Assembly (NCBI GenBank): GCA_942492795.1
Contig: OW818639.1
Coordinates: 2,108,001-2,172,000 of the forward strand
Reading direction: 5' to 3'
Origin: RGIG3178 sp942492795
Lineage (GTDB): Bacteria > Bacillota > Clostridia > Christensenellales > QAND01
Length of the DNA stretch: 64,000 nucleotides
Shown here: positions 44,224 to 52,925 of the stretch, piece after piece
How positions within the stretch are numbered: the first letter of the stretch is position 1
How the letters are laid out: every line of letters begins with the position of its first letter
Position numbers and translations under genes: made by a program
Notes under the pieces: model-generated
What the model was told of the DNA's origin: nothing
Databases searched by the model: none
What the model saw: the letters and a program-made list of their open reading frames with translations, nothing else

Positions 44224-47200
44224 TCACGCTGTTTCGTCCTGGCGCTTCTTTTTAAGCAGGAAGAACAGCAGCATCAGGGACAGCAATGCGCCTGCGGCTA
44301 ACAACCAGGGTATCAGCGCCGAAGAGGACGCAGGCGGCCCGCCCGCAGGTACTTCGGGATTGACGATGGTTGTATTGGTCGGCGTCGGTGTCTGTGTCGG
44401 TTCCGCGGTGATGGTGGGAGCAGCAACAACCGGATCCGGAGTCGTACGGACGATGACTGTACGGATTACCTGAACTGCTGCGTTGCCCGAAGCATCGGTA
44501 TAGGTGTATGCAACGCGATAAGTACCAGGTCTGGCGCTATTGACAACGTCGCCGCCTACGATTGCCGTGCCTGTTCCGTCCACAGCATCTGTAAAGGTTG
44601 CACCTTGTTCCGTGTAGGTTTGATCCTGATTGATATTAACCGTATTGGCTCCCGTTAACGTAAGCAATGGTGCTGTCGTATCCCGTACCGTTACGGTAAA
44701 CGTGACAGGGATTGCCGTGTTTCCAGCTGCATCCGTTGCTGTGCAGGTCACCGTCGTCGTGCCGATGGAGAATGTTGAACCCGAGGATATCGAACAAAGA
44801 ACCAAAACCGAAGCATCAACATTGTCCGAAGCCGTCGGTGCGAACGTTACGGCCGCACCCGTGGCGCCGGTTGCTTCCAAGATCAGATTGCTCTGTGCGG
44901 CAATGACAGGAGCTTTGGTATCCAGAACATTGACGGTTCGGGTCACTTCTGTGGCTTTATTGCCTGCTTTATCGGTGTAGTTGTAGGTGACGATATACTT
45001 GCCAGGTTTGGCGGTGTTGACGGCATCGCCGCCTATGATCACCGCGCCGGTTCCGTCCACAGCATCTGTAAAGGTTGCACCCTGTTCGGTGTATGTCAGA
45101 TCCTGATTGATATTAAGCGGATCACTTCCCGTCAGCGTGATCAGAGGTGCTGTCGTATCCTGTACCGTCACGTCAAACGTGACCGGGATCGCTGCGTTGC
45201 CAGCCGTGTCCGTCGCCATGCATGTCACTGTGGTTGTGCCAATGGGGAATGTTGAGCCCGAGGGCGTGGAACAGATGACTGATATCGCAGCGTCAACGTT
45301 GTCCGTTGCTGACGGCGCGAACGTTACGACTGTGCCTGCGGCGCTTGCAGCCTCAACGGTGATGTTGCTCTGCGCTGCAATGACCGGTGCTTTGGTGTCC
45401 AGTACATTGACGGTACGGGTCACTTCTGTGGCTATATTGCCCGCTGTATCCGTGTAGTTGTAGGTCACGGTGTACGTTCCCGGTATCGCTGTGTTAACGG
45501 TGTCTCCGCCAATGATCGCAGCGCCGGTCCCATCCACGATGTCTGTCCATGTTGCACCCGGCTCGGTATAGGTGAGATCCTGGTTAATGTTCAACGGATC
45601 ACTGCCGTTCAATGCAATTACGGGAACTGTCGTATCCTGTACCGTCACGTCAAACGTGACCGGGATCGCTGCGTTCCCCGCCGAATCCATCGCGGTGCAG
45701 GTAACCGTTGTTTTGCCTATGGCGAATGTTGAGCCTGACGGTGTTGAACAGATGACCGTAACCGCCGCGTCATGATTGTCCGTTGCTGACGGTGCGAACG
45801 TTACGACTGTGCCTGCGGCGCTTGTGGCTTCAACGGTGATGTTGCTTTGCGCTGCAATGACCGGTGCTTCCTTGTCCAATACGTTGACCGTACGCGTCGC
45901 TTCAACCGCCGCATTGCCCGCTGCATCCGTGTAGTTGTAGGTCACGGTGTACGTACCCGGTATCGCTGTGTTGATGGTGTCTCCGCCAACGATCGCAGCG
46001 CCGGTCCCATCCACGATGTCTGTCCATGTTGCGCCCGGCTCGGTATAAGCCGTGTTCTGATCGACATTTACCGGATCGCTGCCCGTCAGCGTGATCAACG
46101 GGGCTGTCGTATCCTCTACCGTCACGTCAAACGTGACTGAGATTGCTGCGTTACCGGCTGTATCCGTCGCGGTGCAGGTAACCGTTGTTTTGCCTGTGGC
46201 GAATGTTGAGCCTGACGGTGTTGAACAGATGACCGTAACTGCCGCGTCATAATTGTCCAATGCTGTCGGCGCGAATGTTACGACCGCACCCGCTGCACTT
46301 GTGGCTTCAACGGTGATGTTGCTTTGCGAAGCAATGACCGGTGCTTCCTTGTCCAAAACATTTACTGTACGGGTCACTTCAACTGCTGCGTTGCCCGCAG
46401 CATCCGTGTAATTGTAGGTCACGGTATATGTTCCCGCTATCGCTGTGTTGACGGTATCCCCGCCAACGATCGCAGCTCCAGATCCGTCAACAGCGTCTGC
46501 CCAGGTTGCGCCCTGTTCCGTGTAGGCCGTGTTCTGATCGACATTTACCGGATCGCTGCCCGTCAGCGTGATCAACGGGGCTGTCGTGTCCTCTACCGTC
46601 ACGTCAAATGTGACCGGGATCGCTGCGTTGCCGGCTGTATCCGTCGCCGCGCAGGTCACCGTCGTTGTACCGATGGGGAATGTCGAACCCGAAGGTATCG
46701 AACAAAGAACCGTTACCGAAGCATCAAAATTGTCCGGTGCCGTGGGCGAGAATGTTACAACCGCGCCCGCTGCGCTTGTGGCTTCAACGGTGATGTTGCT
46801 CTGCGGATCAATGACCGGTGCTTCTTTGTCCAAAACATTTACAGTACGCGTCACTTCAACCGCCGCATTGCCCGCAGCATCCGTATAGTTGTAGGTCACG
46901 GCATATGTTCCCGCTATCGCCGTGTTGACGGTATCCCCGCCAACGGCAGCAGGGCCGGTCCCGTCTATGGCATCCGTCCAGACAGCACCCTGTTCTGTAT
47001 ATGGCTGATTCTGGTCGACGTTTACCGAATTGCTGCCCGTCAGCGTGATCAACGGGGCTATCGTGTCCTCTACCGTCACGTCAAATGTGACCGGGATCGC
47101 TGCGTTGCCGGCTGTATCCGTCGCCGCGCAGGTCACCGTCGTTGTACCGATGGGGAATGTCGAACCCGAGGGTATCGAACAAAGAACCGATAACGAACCA

Positions 47201-48831
47201 TCAAAATTGTCTGATGCTGTGGGCGAGAATGTTACAACCGCGCCCGCTGCGCTTGTGGCTTCAACGGTGATGTTGCTCTGCGGATCAATGACCGGTGCTT
47301 CTTTGTCCAAAACATTTACAGTACGCGTCACTTCAACCGCCGCATTGCCCGCAGCATCCGTATAGTTGTAGGTCACGGCATATGTTCCCGCTATCGCCGT
47401 GTTGACGGTATCCCCGCCAACGGCAGCAGGGCCGGTCCCGTCTATGGCATCCGTCCAGACAGCACCCTGTTCTGTATATGGCTGATTCTGGTCGACGTTT
47501 ACCGAATTGCTGCCCGTCAGCGTGATCACCGGGGCTATCGCATCCCGGACGATAACACGGCGGGTCGCTTCAGTGGCTTTATTGCCAGCTTTATCCGTGT
47601 AGTTGTAGGTCACGGTATACGTCCCGGGTACCGCCGTATTGACAGTATCCCCGCCAACAATCGCTGCTCCGGTTCCGTCGGCAGCATCCGTCCAGATTGC
47701 ACCGGGTTCCGTATATGTCTGGTTCTGGTCAATGTTGAACGGATCGCTTCCCGTCAGTGCAATCACGGGCGCTACCGCATCCCGAACGTTAACGGTGCGG
47801 GTCACCGGAGTTGCTGCATTGTCCGCCGCATCAGTATAGTTGTAGGTCACATGATAGATGCCGGGCACGGCGGTATTGACAGCATCCCCACCGACGAGGG
47901 CAGCGCCGGATCCGTCTACGTTATCCGTCCAGGTCGCACCCTGTTCCGTATAGGTCTGATTCTGGTCGATGTTCACCGGGTTGCTGCCCGTCAATGTGAT
48001 CACAGGTGCTATTCCATCCCGAACATTGACGGTGCGGGTGACCTGGTCTGCCGCATTGCCTGCGGCATCCGTATAGTTGTAAGTTACATAGTAGGTTCCG
48101 ATTGCGGCTGTATTGACTACATCCCCGCCGACGATCGCAGCGCCGGTTCCGTCTATGTTGTCCGTCCAGACTGCACCCTGATCCGTATATGCTTGTCCCT
48201 GTTTGGTGTTCATCGGCGTGCTTCCGGTCAGTGTGATCACCGGCTTCTCCGTATCTGGAACGGTGTATGACACTTTCATCTGAATGTTTTTAAGATATGT
48301 CTTATCATTTGAGGATTTAACTTGGACTTCGAAGTTTGCTGAGTTTATTTTTGCAGCAGTCCAGGAACCGCCCCAAGTTCCGCCAAGCGTATAAGTTGAC
48401 CAACCGCCTGTAATGGTTCCCCAAAAATTAGTGGTTAGCTCTGCTAAGTTTGCAGTGGTTTGTGCGACTACAGTCGCGCCTTCAGCGAGGCTTACACTAA
48501 ACGTTCGATTGTTATTACCTGTTCTGCCTGCCAGAAGTTGCACTTCAATCCCCGTGATCGTTGCGCCGGCAGGAATACTAAAGTTGTTTGGAAATGCGTA
48601 GTGTGCTTCCGCTTTATGGTTACTGCTGTTGCCACCGAAAGTAGCAAAATCATTATCAGGTGAATCATAAGCTTTTTCAGCAGAGTATACAAAAATGGTA
48701 GAACTATTAACCCCATCCGCTCTTCTCCAGCCGGAATCTTCCGCAAACGCAATGGATGTCGGCAAGTGGAATAAGAGCATGCTTGCAGCCAACGCCAGGC
48801 TCAACAGTTTGTACGAAAACTTCTTTTTCAT
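44224..48831 (-). CDS. Large surface protein with DUF5011-type and HYR Ig-like repeats
   Basis: 1,535 residues. Signal peptide 1-30 (ends SIAFA). Unique N-terminal domain 31-191, beta-rich and with an Asn-rich GGNSSNHK segment, possibly the functional head. Residues 192-1461 are sixteen immunoglobulin-like modules: four 79-residue DUF5011-type units (R1-R4 at 192, 271, 350, 429), then strict alternation of an 80-residue HYR-type unit (H1 at 508) with R units up to R10 (1383-1461). In total there are ten R and six H. The end is a Pro/Thr linker, a hydrophobic helix (about 1506-1526) and KKKRQDETA. No LPxTG motif is present, so it is membrane- rather than sortase-anchored. Probable cell-surface stalk or adhesin; ligand unknown. 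Confidence 0.88.
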   Translation of the reverse strand: MKKKFSYKLLSLALAASMLLFHLPTSIAFAEDSGWRRADGVNSSTIFVYSAEKAYDSPDNDFATFGGNSSNHKAEAHYAFPNNFSIPAGATITGIEVQLLAGRTGNNNRTFSVSLAEGATVVAQTTANLAELTTNFWGTITGGWSTYTLGGTWGGSWTAAKINSANFEVQVKSSNDKTYLKNIQMKVSYTVPDTEKPVITLTGSTPMNTKQGQAYTDQGAVWTDNIDGTGAAIVGGDVVNTAAIGTYYVTYNYTDAAGNAADQVTRTVNVRDGIAPVITLTGSNPVNIDQNQTYTEQGATWTDNVDGSGAALVGGDAVNTAVPGIYHVTYNYTDAADNAATPVTRTVNVRDAVAPVIALTGSDPFNIDQNQTYTEPGAIWTDAADGTGAAIVGGDTVNTAVPGTYTVTYNYTDKAGNKATEATRRVIVRDAIAPVITLTGSNSVNVDQNQPYTEQGAVWTDAIDGTGPAAVGGDTVNTAIAGTYAVTYNYTDAAGNAAVEVTRTVNVLDKEAPVIDPQSNITVEATSAAGAVVTFSPTASDNFDGSLSVLCSIPSGSTFPIGTTTVTCAATDTAGNAAIPVTFDVTVEDTIAPLITLTGSNSVNVDQNQPYTEQGAVWTDAIDGTGPAAVGGDTVNTAIAGTYAVTYNYTDAAGNAAVEVTRTVNVLDKEAPVIDPQSNITVEATSAAGAVVTFSPTAPDNFDASVTVLCSIPSGSTFPIGTTTVTCAATDTAGNAAIPVTFDVTVEDTTAPLITLTGSDPVNVDQNTAYTEQGATWADAVDGSGAAIVGGDTVNTAIAGTYTVTYNYTDAAGNAAVEVTRTVNVLDKEAPVIASQSNITVEATSAAGAVVTFAPTALDNYDAAVTVICSTPSGSTFATGKTTVTCTATDTAGNAAISVTFDVTVEDTTAPLITLTGSDPVNVDQNTAYTEPGATWTDIVDGTGAAIVGGDTINTAIPGTYTVTYNYTDAAGNAAVEATRTVNVLDKEAPVIAAQSNITVEATSAAGTVVTFAPSATDNHDAAVTVICSTPSGSTFAIGKTTVTCTAMDSAGNAAIPVTFDVTVQDTTVPVIALNGSDPLNINQDLTYTEPGATWTDIVDGTGAAIIGGDTVNTAIPGTYTVTYNYTDTAGNIATEVTRTVNVLDTKAPVIAAQSNITVEAASAAGTVVTFAPSATDNVDAAISVICSTPSGSTFPIGTTTVTCMATDTAGNAAIPVTFDVTVQDTTAPLITLTGSDPLNINQDLTYTEQGATFTDAVDGTGAVIIGGDAVNTAKPGKYIVTYNYTDKAGNKATEVTRTVNVLDTKAPVIAAQSNLILEATGATGAAVTFAPTASDNVDASVLVLCSISSGSTFSIGTTTVTCTATDAAGNTAIPVTFTVTVRDTTAPLLTLTGANTVNINQDQTYTEQGATFTDAVDGTGTAIVGGDVVNSARPGTYRVAYTYTDASGNAAVQVIRTVIVRTTPDPVVAAPTITAEPTQTPTPTNTTIVNPEVPAGGPPASSSALIPWLLAAGALLSLMLLFFLLKKKRQDETA
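44686..47547 (-). repeat. Six tandem 477-bp R-H units inside the surface gene
   Basis: R4-H1 through R9-H6 repeat with an exact 477-bp (159-codon) period, 2,862 bp in all. Similarity is highest between the first two units: 46742-47051 and 47219-47528 appear identical over 310 bases. Others have diverged more. Confidence 0.93.
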
Positions 48832-48905
48832 TTAACTTCCTCCTTGATGCGTATACCGAACGCTTCTATAAGCAAATAGACAAATAGACAGTACGAATTA
48901 AAGCA

Positions 48906-48937
48906 ATTATATGGGATGTAAGTTACATAGTAGTTAC
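48906..48937 (-). promoter_or_regulatory. Candidate promoter and operator of the surface protein gene
   Basis: TATAAT on the minus strand (48906-48911) has no good -35. Instead two AGTTAC direct repeats (plus strand 48921-48926 and 48932-48937, 11-base period) cover the -35 position, suggesting activator-dependent transcription. The rest of 48938-49205 is AT-rich with nothing else recognised. Confidence 0.45.
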
Positions 48938-49206
48938 TTATTGAATATTTTTGAAAATATTTTAATTATTTTATTGTTTGGTCGGTTTTTAATACAATTA
49001 CCGCCTTTATCAACGTCTTTGCAACATTGATTTTGTTTTTTATTTTTGCATTATAAAAATCTCAAGCGATCGCAGATGCAATTTATTCAACAATGCGAAA
49101 TTTGTCATGTAACCTATTTGTAAAAGGCAATCTGCCAATCGAAGTCCAACGCCGCTGGTTCATTTATGTATATCGCAATCAATACTTCGATCTTCCTATC
49201 CCGAAA

Positions 49207-49256
49207 AGGCAATAAAAAAAACCCTTTAAATTCCTTATCAAGGAATTCTTGGGGTC
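49207..49256 (-). terminator. Terminator of the tRNA cluster
   Basis: Minus-strand ACCCCAAGAATTCC-TTGATAA-GGAATTTAAAGGGT followed by TTTTTTT, eight bases after tRNA-Cys. Confidence 0.88.
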
Positions 49257-49263
49257 TCTTTCA

Positions 49264-49337
49264 TGGAGGCGCCACCCAGATTTGAACTGGGGGTGGAGGT
49301 TTTGCAGACCTCTGCCTTACCGCTTGGCTATGGCGCC
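49264..49337 (-). tRNA. tRNA-Cys (GCA)
   Basis: 74 nt including encoded CCA. Acceptor GGCGCCA/TGGCGCC, anticodon loop CTGCAAA with GCA, T-arm GTTCAAATC. Last tRNA of the five-gene cluster. Confidence 0.97.
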
Positions 49338-49340
49338 ATG

Positions 49341-49415
49341 TGGAGCGGTAGACGAGATTCGAACTCGCGACATCCACCTTGGCAAGGTGGCACTCTACCA
49401 CTGAGCTACTACCGC
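49341..49415 (-). tRNA. tRNA-Gly (GCC)
   Basis: 75 nt including CCA. Acceptor GCGGTAG/CTACCGC, anticodon loop TTGCCAA with GCC, T-loop GTTCGAATC. Confidence 0.97.
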
Positions 49416-49418
49416 ACA

Positions 49419-49494
49419 TGGTGCCTTGGGGCGGAATCGAACCACCGACACGTAGATTTTCAGTCTACTGCTCTACCGACTGAGCTACCAAGGC
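49419..49494 (-). tRNA. tRNA-Phe (GAA)
   Basis: 76 nt including CCA. Acceptor GCCTTGG/CCAAGGC, anticodon loop CTGAAAA with GAA, T-loop GTTCGATTC. Confidence 0.97.
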
Positions 49495-49495
49495 A

Positions 49496-49572
49496 TGGCG
49501 ACCCGGAAGGGGCTCGAACCCTCGACCTCCAGCGTGACAGGCTGGCATTCTAACCAACTGAACTACCGGGCC
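49496..49572 (-). tRNA. tRNA-Asp (GTC)
   Basis: 77 nt including CCA. Acceptor starts GGCCCGG and ends CCGGGTC (one G-U pair), anticodon loop CTGTCAC with GTC, T-loop GTTCGAGCC. Confidence 0.97.
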
Positions 49573-49573
49573 A

Positions 49574-49649
49574 TGGTGGGAACAACTGGGCTCGAACCAG
49601 TGACCCCTTGCTTGTAAGGCAAGTGCTCTCCCGACTGAGCTATGCTCCC
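49574..49649 (-). tRNA. tRNA-Val (TAC)
   Basis: 76 nt including CCA. Acceptor GGGAGCA/TGTTCCC with one G-U pair, anticodon loop CTTACAA with TAC, T-loop GTTCGAGCC. First gene of the tRNA operon. Confidence 0.97.
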
Positions 49650-49664
49650 TCTCAAACGAATGTG

Positions 49665-49694
49665 ATTATAACGTACATTACATCAGGTTGTCAA
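49665..49694 (-). promoter_or_regulatory. Promoter of the tRNA operon
   Basis: Minus-strand TTGACA (49689-49694), 18 bases, TATAAT (49665-49670), in the short gap after hisIE. The tRNAs are thus transcribed independently of his. Confidence 0.85.
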
Positions 49695-49703
49695 CAACGG
49701 GTA

Positions 49704-50330
49704 TCAGCTTTTTTGCCGTTTGCGAAGTTCCGCAAAAACGCTTTGCATCGGCACTTCACGGTCCTCAAGCATCACCAGCAGGTGATAAATCAGGTCTGCC
49801 GTCTCATAAATAATTTCTTCCGGCACGTTGTTTTTTGCCGCGATGATGGTTTCGGCACATTCTTCCCCGACTTTTTTAAGGATCTTGTCGATTCCCTTGT
49901 CAAAAAGGTAGTTGGTATAGCTGCCCTCTTTCGGGCTGTTCTTGCGCCCCTTGATGACATTGGCTACATCGTAGAGCACTTGCATATCCTGCTCACCCTG
50001 CCATTCGTTTTCCACAATGGGCGTAAAAAAGCAGGAGTATTGCCCGGTATGGCAGGCGCCGCCGCCATTTTGTTCGACTTTGGCCAACAGGCAGTCCCCG
50101 TCGCAGTCCAAAGACAACGATACAACTTTCTGCGTCTGACCGCTCGTTTTCCCCTTTTCCCAAAGCTCCTGCCGGGAGCGGCTGTAATAGACCATATACC
50201 CGCTCTCAAGCGTCATACGAAGCGATTGTTCGTTCATATAAGCCTGCATCAGCACCGCGTTGGTTTGGACGTCCTGCGTGATCACAGGAATCAATCCTTG
50301 TTCGTTCCAGCGTATGTCAAACTTTTCCAT
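49704..50330 (-). CDS. hisIE: Bifunctional phosphoribosyl-AMP cyclohydrolase / phosphoribosyl-ATP pyrophosphatase
   Basis: Catalyses steps two and three of histidine synthesis. 208 residues. N-terminal HisI domain (about 1-110) with DVQTNAVLMQAYMNEQSL, the zinc site CDGDCLL and HTGQYSCFF. C-terminal HisE (about 115-205) with YLFDKGIDKILKKVGEECAETIIAAKN seen in two pieces and DLIYHLLVML. Last his gene, one base after hisA. In some Firmicutes HisI and HisE are separate; here they are fused. Confidence 0.96.
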   Translation of the reverse strand: MEKFDIRWNEQGLIPVITQDVQTNAVLMQAYMNEQSLRMTLESGYMVYYSRSRQELWEKGKTSGQTQKVVSLSLDCDGDCLLAKVEQNGGGACHTGQYSCFFTPIVENEWQGEQDMQVLYDVANVIKGRKNSPKEGSYTNYLFDKGIDKILKKVGEECAETIIAAKNNVPEEIIYETADLIYHLLVMLEDREVPMQSVFAELRKRQKS

Positions 50331-50331
50331 G

Positions 50332-51051
50332 CTAAACCTCTGCTCTTTGATAAAGTAAAGCCTGCTTCAAATCCACGTTGCCTTCATACAGGGCCTTGCC
50401 GATGATAATGCCGTACATCTGCGCATCGGCTGCTGCCTTTATGTCATCGATGCTCCCGACGCCGCCGGAGACGATCACGCGCAATCCCGTATCGTTGGCC
50501 AATGCCACGCACGCGTCTGTATCGGGCCCCGTTTGCATTCCGTCCCGCTCGATCTGCGTATATACAACCGTGGTTATTCCCTTTTGTTTCATCCGCATCC
50601 CAAGCGCCGCAGGCGTTAATGTACTTTGCTGTTCCCAGCCGCGCACGGCTACCATGCCGCCCTTGGCGTCGATGCCGACGGCGACGGCATCTTTGTACCG
50701 CTGCACAGCCCAATCCACGAGTGACGGGTTCTCCACCGCTGCGGTACCGATGACGATGCGGAATACGCCGCAATCCATGCGGCTTTGCACGTCCTGTTGC
50801 GTACGGATACCGCCGCCGGTCTGGACCTTTATGCCGAGTTTGGCGATACTCTCCACCGCTTTTAAGTTTTCGCCGAATCCGGAACGCGCACCGTCGAGAT
50901 CCACGACATGAAGGTGCGTGGCGCCCTGCTCCAAAAAGCGCTGCGCCATTTCAACGGGATCGTTCCCGTACACCGTTTCACGGTCGTAATCGCCGCGCAA
51001 CAGCCGGACGCAGCGGCCGCCCCTGATATCGATCGCCGGAAACACCAACAT
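50332..51051 (-). CDS. hisA: ProFAR isomerase HisA
   Basis: Fourth-step isomerase of histidine synthesis, TIM barrel of 239 residues. Starts MLVFPAIDIRGGRCVRLLRGD with catalytic Asp8, and has HVVDLDGA, VQTGGGIRT, YTQIERDGMQTGPD (second Asp region) and VIVSGGVGS. It is HisA rather than HisF because of AIDIRGG and length. It begins directly after hisB; hisH and hisF, which commonly sit on either side, are absent. Confidence 0.96.
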   Translation of the reverse strand: MLVFPAIDIRGGRCVRLLRGDYDRETVYGNDPVEMAQRFLEQGATHLHVVDLDGARSGFGENLKAVESIAKLGIKVQTGGGIRTQQDVQSRMDCGVFRIVIGTAAVENPSLVDWAVQRYKDAVAVGIDAKGGMVAVRGWEQQSTLTPAALGMRMKQKGITTVVYTQIERDGMQTGPDTDACVALANDTGLRVIVSGGVGSIDDIKAAADAQMYGIIIGKALYEGNVDLKQALLYQRAEV

Positions 51052-51639
51052 CTACAGCATGCCTTTCGTGCTGGGCACGCCTTCAAAGCGTCCATCCATG
51101 GATGTCGCCGCATCCAAGGCGCGCGCAAATGCTTTGAAGAGCGCCTCTATCATATGGTGGTCGTTTTTTCCGTACAGCACTTTCATGTGCAGCGTCAAAC
51201 CGCTTTCCATCGCCAAGCCGCGGAAAAACTCTTCGGTCAGCTGTGTGTCAAACGTGCCGCAACAGGGCGTAAAAAAAGCGGCATCGAACACCAAAAACGG
51301 CCGCCCGCTGACATCCAGCGAAACCTGAGCCAACGCTTCGTCCATCGGCACAAAAAACGTGCCGTAGCGTTTGATGCCCGCTTTGTTGCCCAGCGCCTGT
51401 TTAATGGCAGATCCCAGGCAAAGCCCGACATCTTCCACCGTATGGTGCGCGTCCACCTCAAGGTCTCCCTTGCAGTTTACCTTCAGGTCGAACAGCCCGT
51501 GCTTTGCCAACAGCGTCAGCATGTGATCGAAAAATCCAACGCCGGTATTCACATCGGCTTTGCCGCCGCCATCCAAAAGGATGGAAACTTCCACCTTGGT
51601 CTCTGTCGTTTCTCTGTTGCAACTTCCCTGTCTCATCAA
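51052..51639 (-). CDS. hisB: Imidazoleglycerol-phosphate dehydratase
   Basis: Sixth-step manganese enzyme, 195 residues, monofunctional. Metal ligands lie in GVGFFDHMLTLLAKHG, DLEVDAHHTVEDVGLCLG, and the second copy FFRGLAMESGLTLHMKVLYGKNDHHMIEALFKAFARAL read in two halves. Its start overlaps the hisD stop by 4 bases. Confidence 0.97.
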   Translation of the reverse strand: MMRQGSCNRETTETKVEVSILLDGGGKADVNTGVGFFDHMLTLLAKHGLFDLKVNCKGDLEVDAHHTVEDVGLCLGSAIKQALGNKAGIKRYGTFFVPMDEALAQVSLDVSGRPFLVFDAAFFTPCCGTFDTQLTEEFFRGLAMESGLTLHMKVLYGKNDHHMIEALFKAFARALDAATSMDGRFEGVPSTKGML

Positions 51640-52925
51640 TCCCGCTCCTGTTCAAAACGTATTGCCGCTGATCTTCCGTGCGCTTGAAGCCCTTCCGCAT
51701 CCGAAAAGACCTGGATGGCGTCGTTCAACTCCGCCAAAGCTTCTTTGTCAAACGACAGCACGCTCATTCGTTTGATAAAATCATACACACCCAAAGGTGA
51801 GCTGAACCTTGCCGTACCGTTGGTCGGAAGCACGTGGTTGCTGCCCGCCACATAATCGCCCAATGCCTCGGGCGTGTATTCGCCCAAAAAAACACCGCCG
51901 GCATTTCGTATTTCCGGCAAAATCGCTGCCGGGTCCTTTGTCAGACATTCAAGATGTTCGGGTGCTATATCGTTGACAAGGTCTATGCACGCAGCCATCG
52001 TATCCATCACCACAACGGCGCCGTATCTTTCAAGCGAAGCTGTAATGATGTCCGTCCGCCGGGCGGCAGCGCACTGTTTTGCAAGTTCCGTTTCCACCCT
52101 TTTTGCCAGAGGTTCCGACGTCGTAATGCAGACGGCAGCGGCGCTTTTATCATGCTCTGCCTGTGCAAGCATATCGGCGGCGATAAAGCGCGCGTTTGCC
52201 AGCTCATCCGCCAAAATGACAACTTCGCTGGGTCCCGCGATGGCGTCTATCCCGACAGTTCCAAATACCTCTTTTTTTGCCAGCGCCACGTAGCTGTTGC
52301 CGGGCCCCGTTATCTTATCCACTTTGGGAACCGTCGCGGTTCCGTACGCAAACGCAGCGACCGCTTGTGCACCGCCCATGCGGTATACAGCCGTCACACC
52401 GGCTTCCCTTGCCGCTATCAGAATGAGCGGCGATATGGTACCGCCTTTGGCGGGCGTGGCGAGCAGTATTTCAGGCACACCGGCCACCTTGGCAGGGACG
52501 GCGTTCATCAGGACGCTGGAGGGATAGCATGCCGTGCCTCCGGGCGCGTAAATCCCGACGCGATTCAACGGCCGCACGATCTGCGTCAACTGCGCTCCAT
52601 GCTCTTTGATCGTATAGCCGGTCTCCATCTGCATCTTATGATACGCCTGCAAACGGGTGCACGCAAGCCGGATTGCCTCGATCTGCCTTGTGTCGCATGC
52701 GGCATAGGCATCGTCGATTTCCGTTTGGGTAACCAGCAGAGGCGTTTTGTCATAGTCCGTGCTTTCAAAGCGAAGCGCATAATCAAAAAGCGCCTGATCT
52801 CCCCTTGCTTTGACATCGGATAGGATCAAGCGTACCTGGACTGCAATTTCCTGCCGGTCTTCTTCGGTTCGCTTCGTTAGCCTTCGGAGCAATTCCTGTG
52901 CTCCGGCTTTTCCATAGAGGATCAT
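51636..52925 (-). CDS. hisD: Histidinol dehydrogenase
   Basis: Final enzyme of histidine synthesis, oxidising histidinol twice with NAD and zinc. 429 residues. Motifs are NRVGIYAPGGTACYPSSVLMN, YRMGGAQAVAAFAYGT, DKITGPGNSYVALAKK, PSEVVILAD, LAQAEHDKSAAAV and GSNHVLPTNGTARF. It overlaps the hisG stop by 4 bases. Confidence 0.97.
   Translation of the reverse strand: MILYGKAGAQELLRRLTKRTEEDRQEIAVQVRLILSDVKARGDQALFDYALRFESTDYDKTPLLVTQTEIDDAYAACDTRQIEAIRLACTRLQAYHKMQMETGYTIKEHGAQLTQIVRPLNRVGIYAPGGTACYPSSVLMNAVPAKVAGVPEILLATPAKGGTISPLILIAAREAGVTAVYRMGGAQAVAAFAYGTATVPKVDKITGPGNSYVALAKKEVFGTVGIDAIAGPSEVVILADELANARFIAADMLAQAEHDKSAAAVCITTSEPLAKRVETELAKQCAAARRTDIITASLERYGAVVVMDTMAACIDLVNDIAPEHLECLTKDPAAILPEIRNAGGVFLGEYTPEALGDYVAGSNHVLPTNGTARFSSPLGVYDFIKRMSVLSFDKEALAELNDAIQVFSDAEGLQAHGRSAAIRFEQERD

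Noticed and set aside
44224..44350. LPxTG sortase motif at the end of the surface protein
   Set aside because: The C-terminal region reads PAGGPPASSSALIPW before the membrane helix; no LPxTG or close variant is present.
46324..47193. 289-codon plus-strand frame within the surface gene repeats
   Set aside because: Its internal repetition simply follows the repeats of the real minus-strand gene, and it has no start signals.
44449..48258. Tandem repeats considered as a CRISPR array or mobile element
   Set aside because: Repeats are long coding modules in one frame with a 477-bp period; there are no short repeats with unique spacers and no cas or transposase genes.
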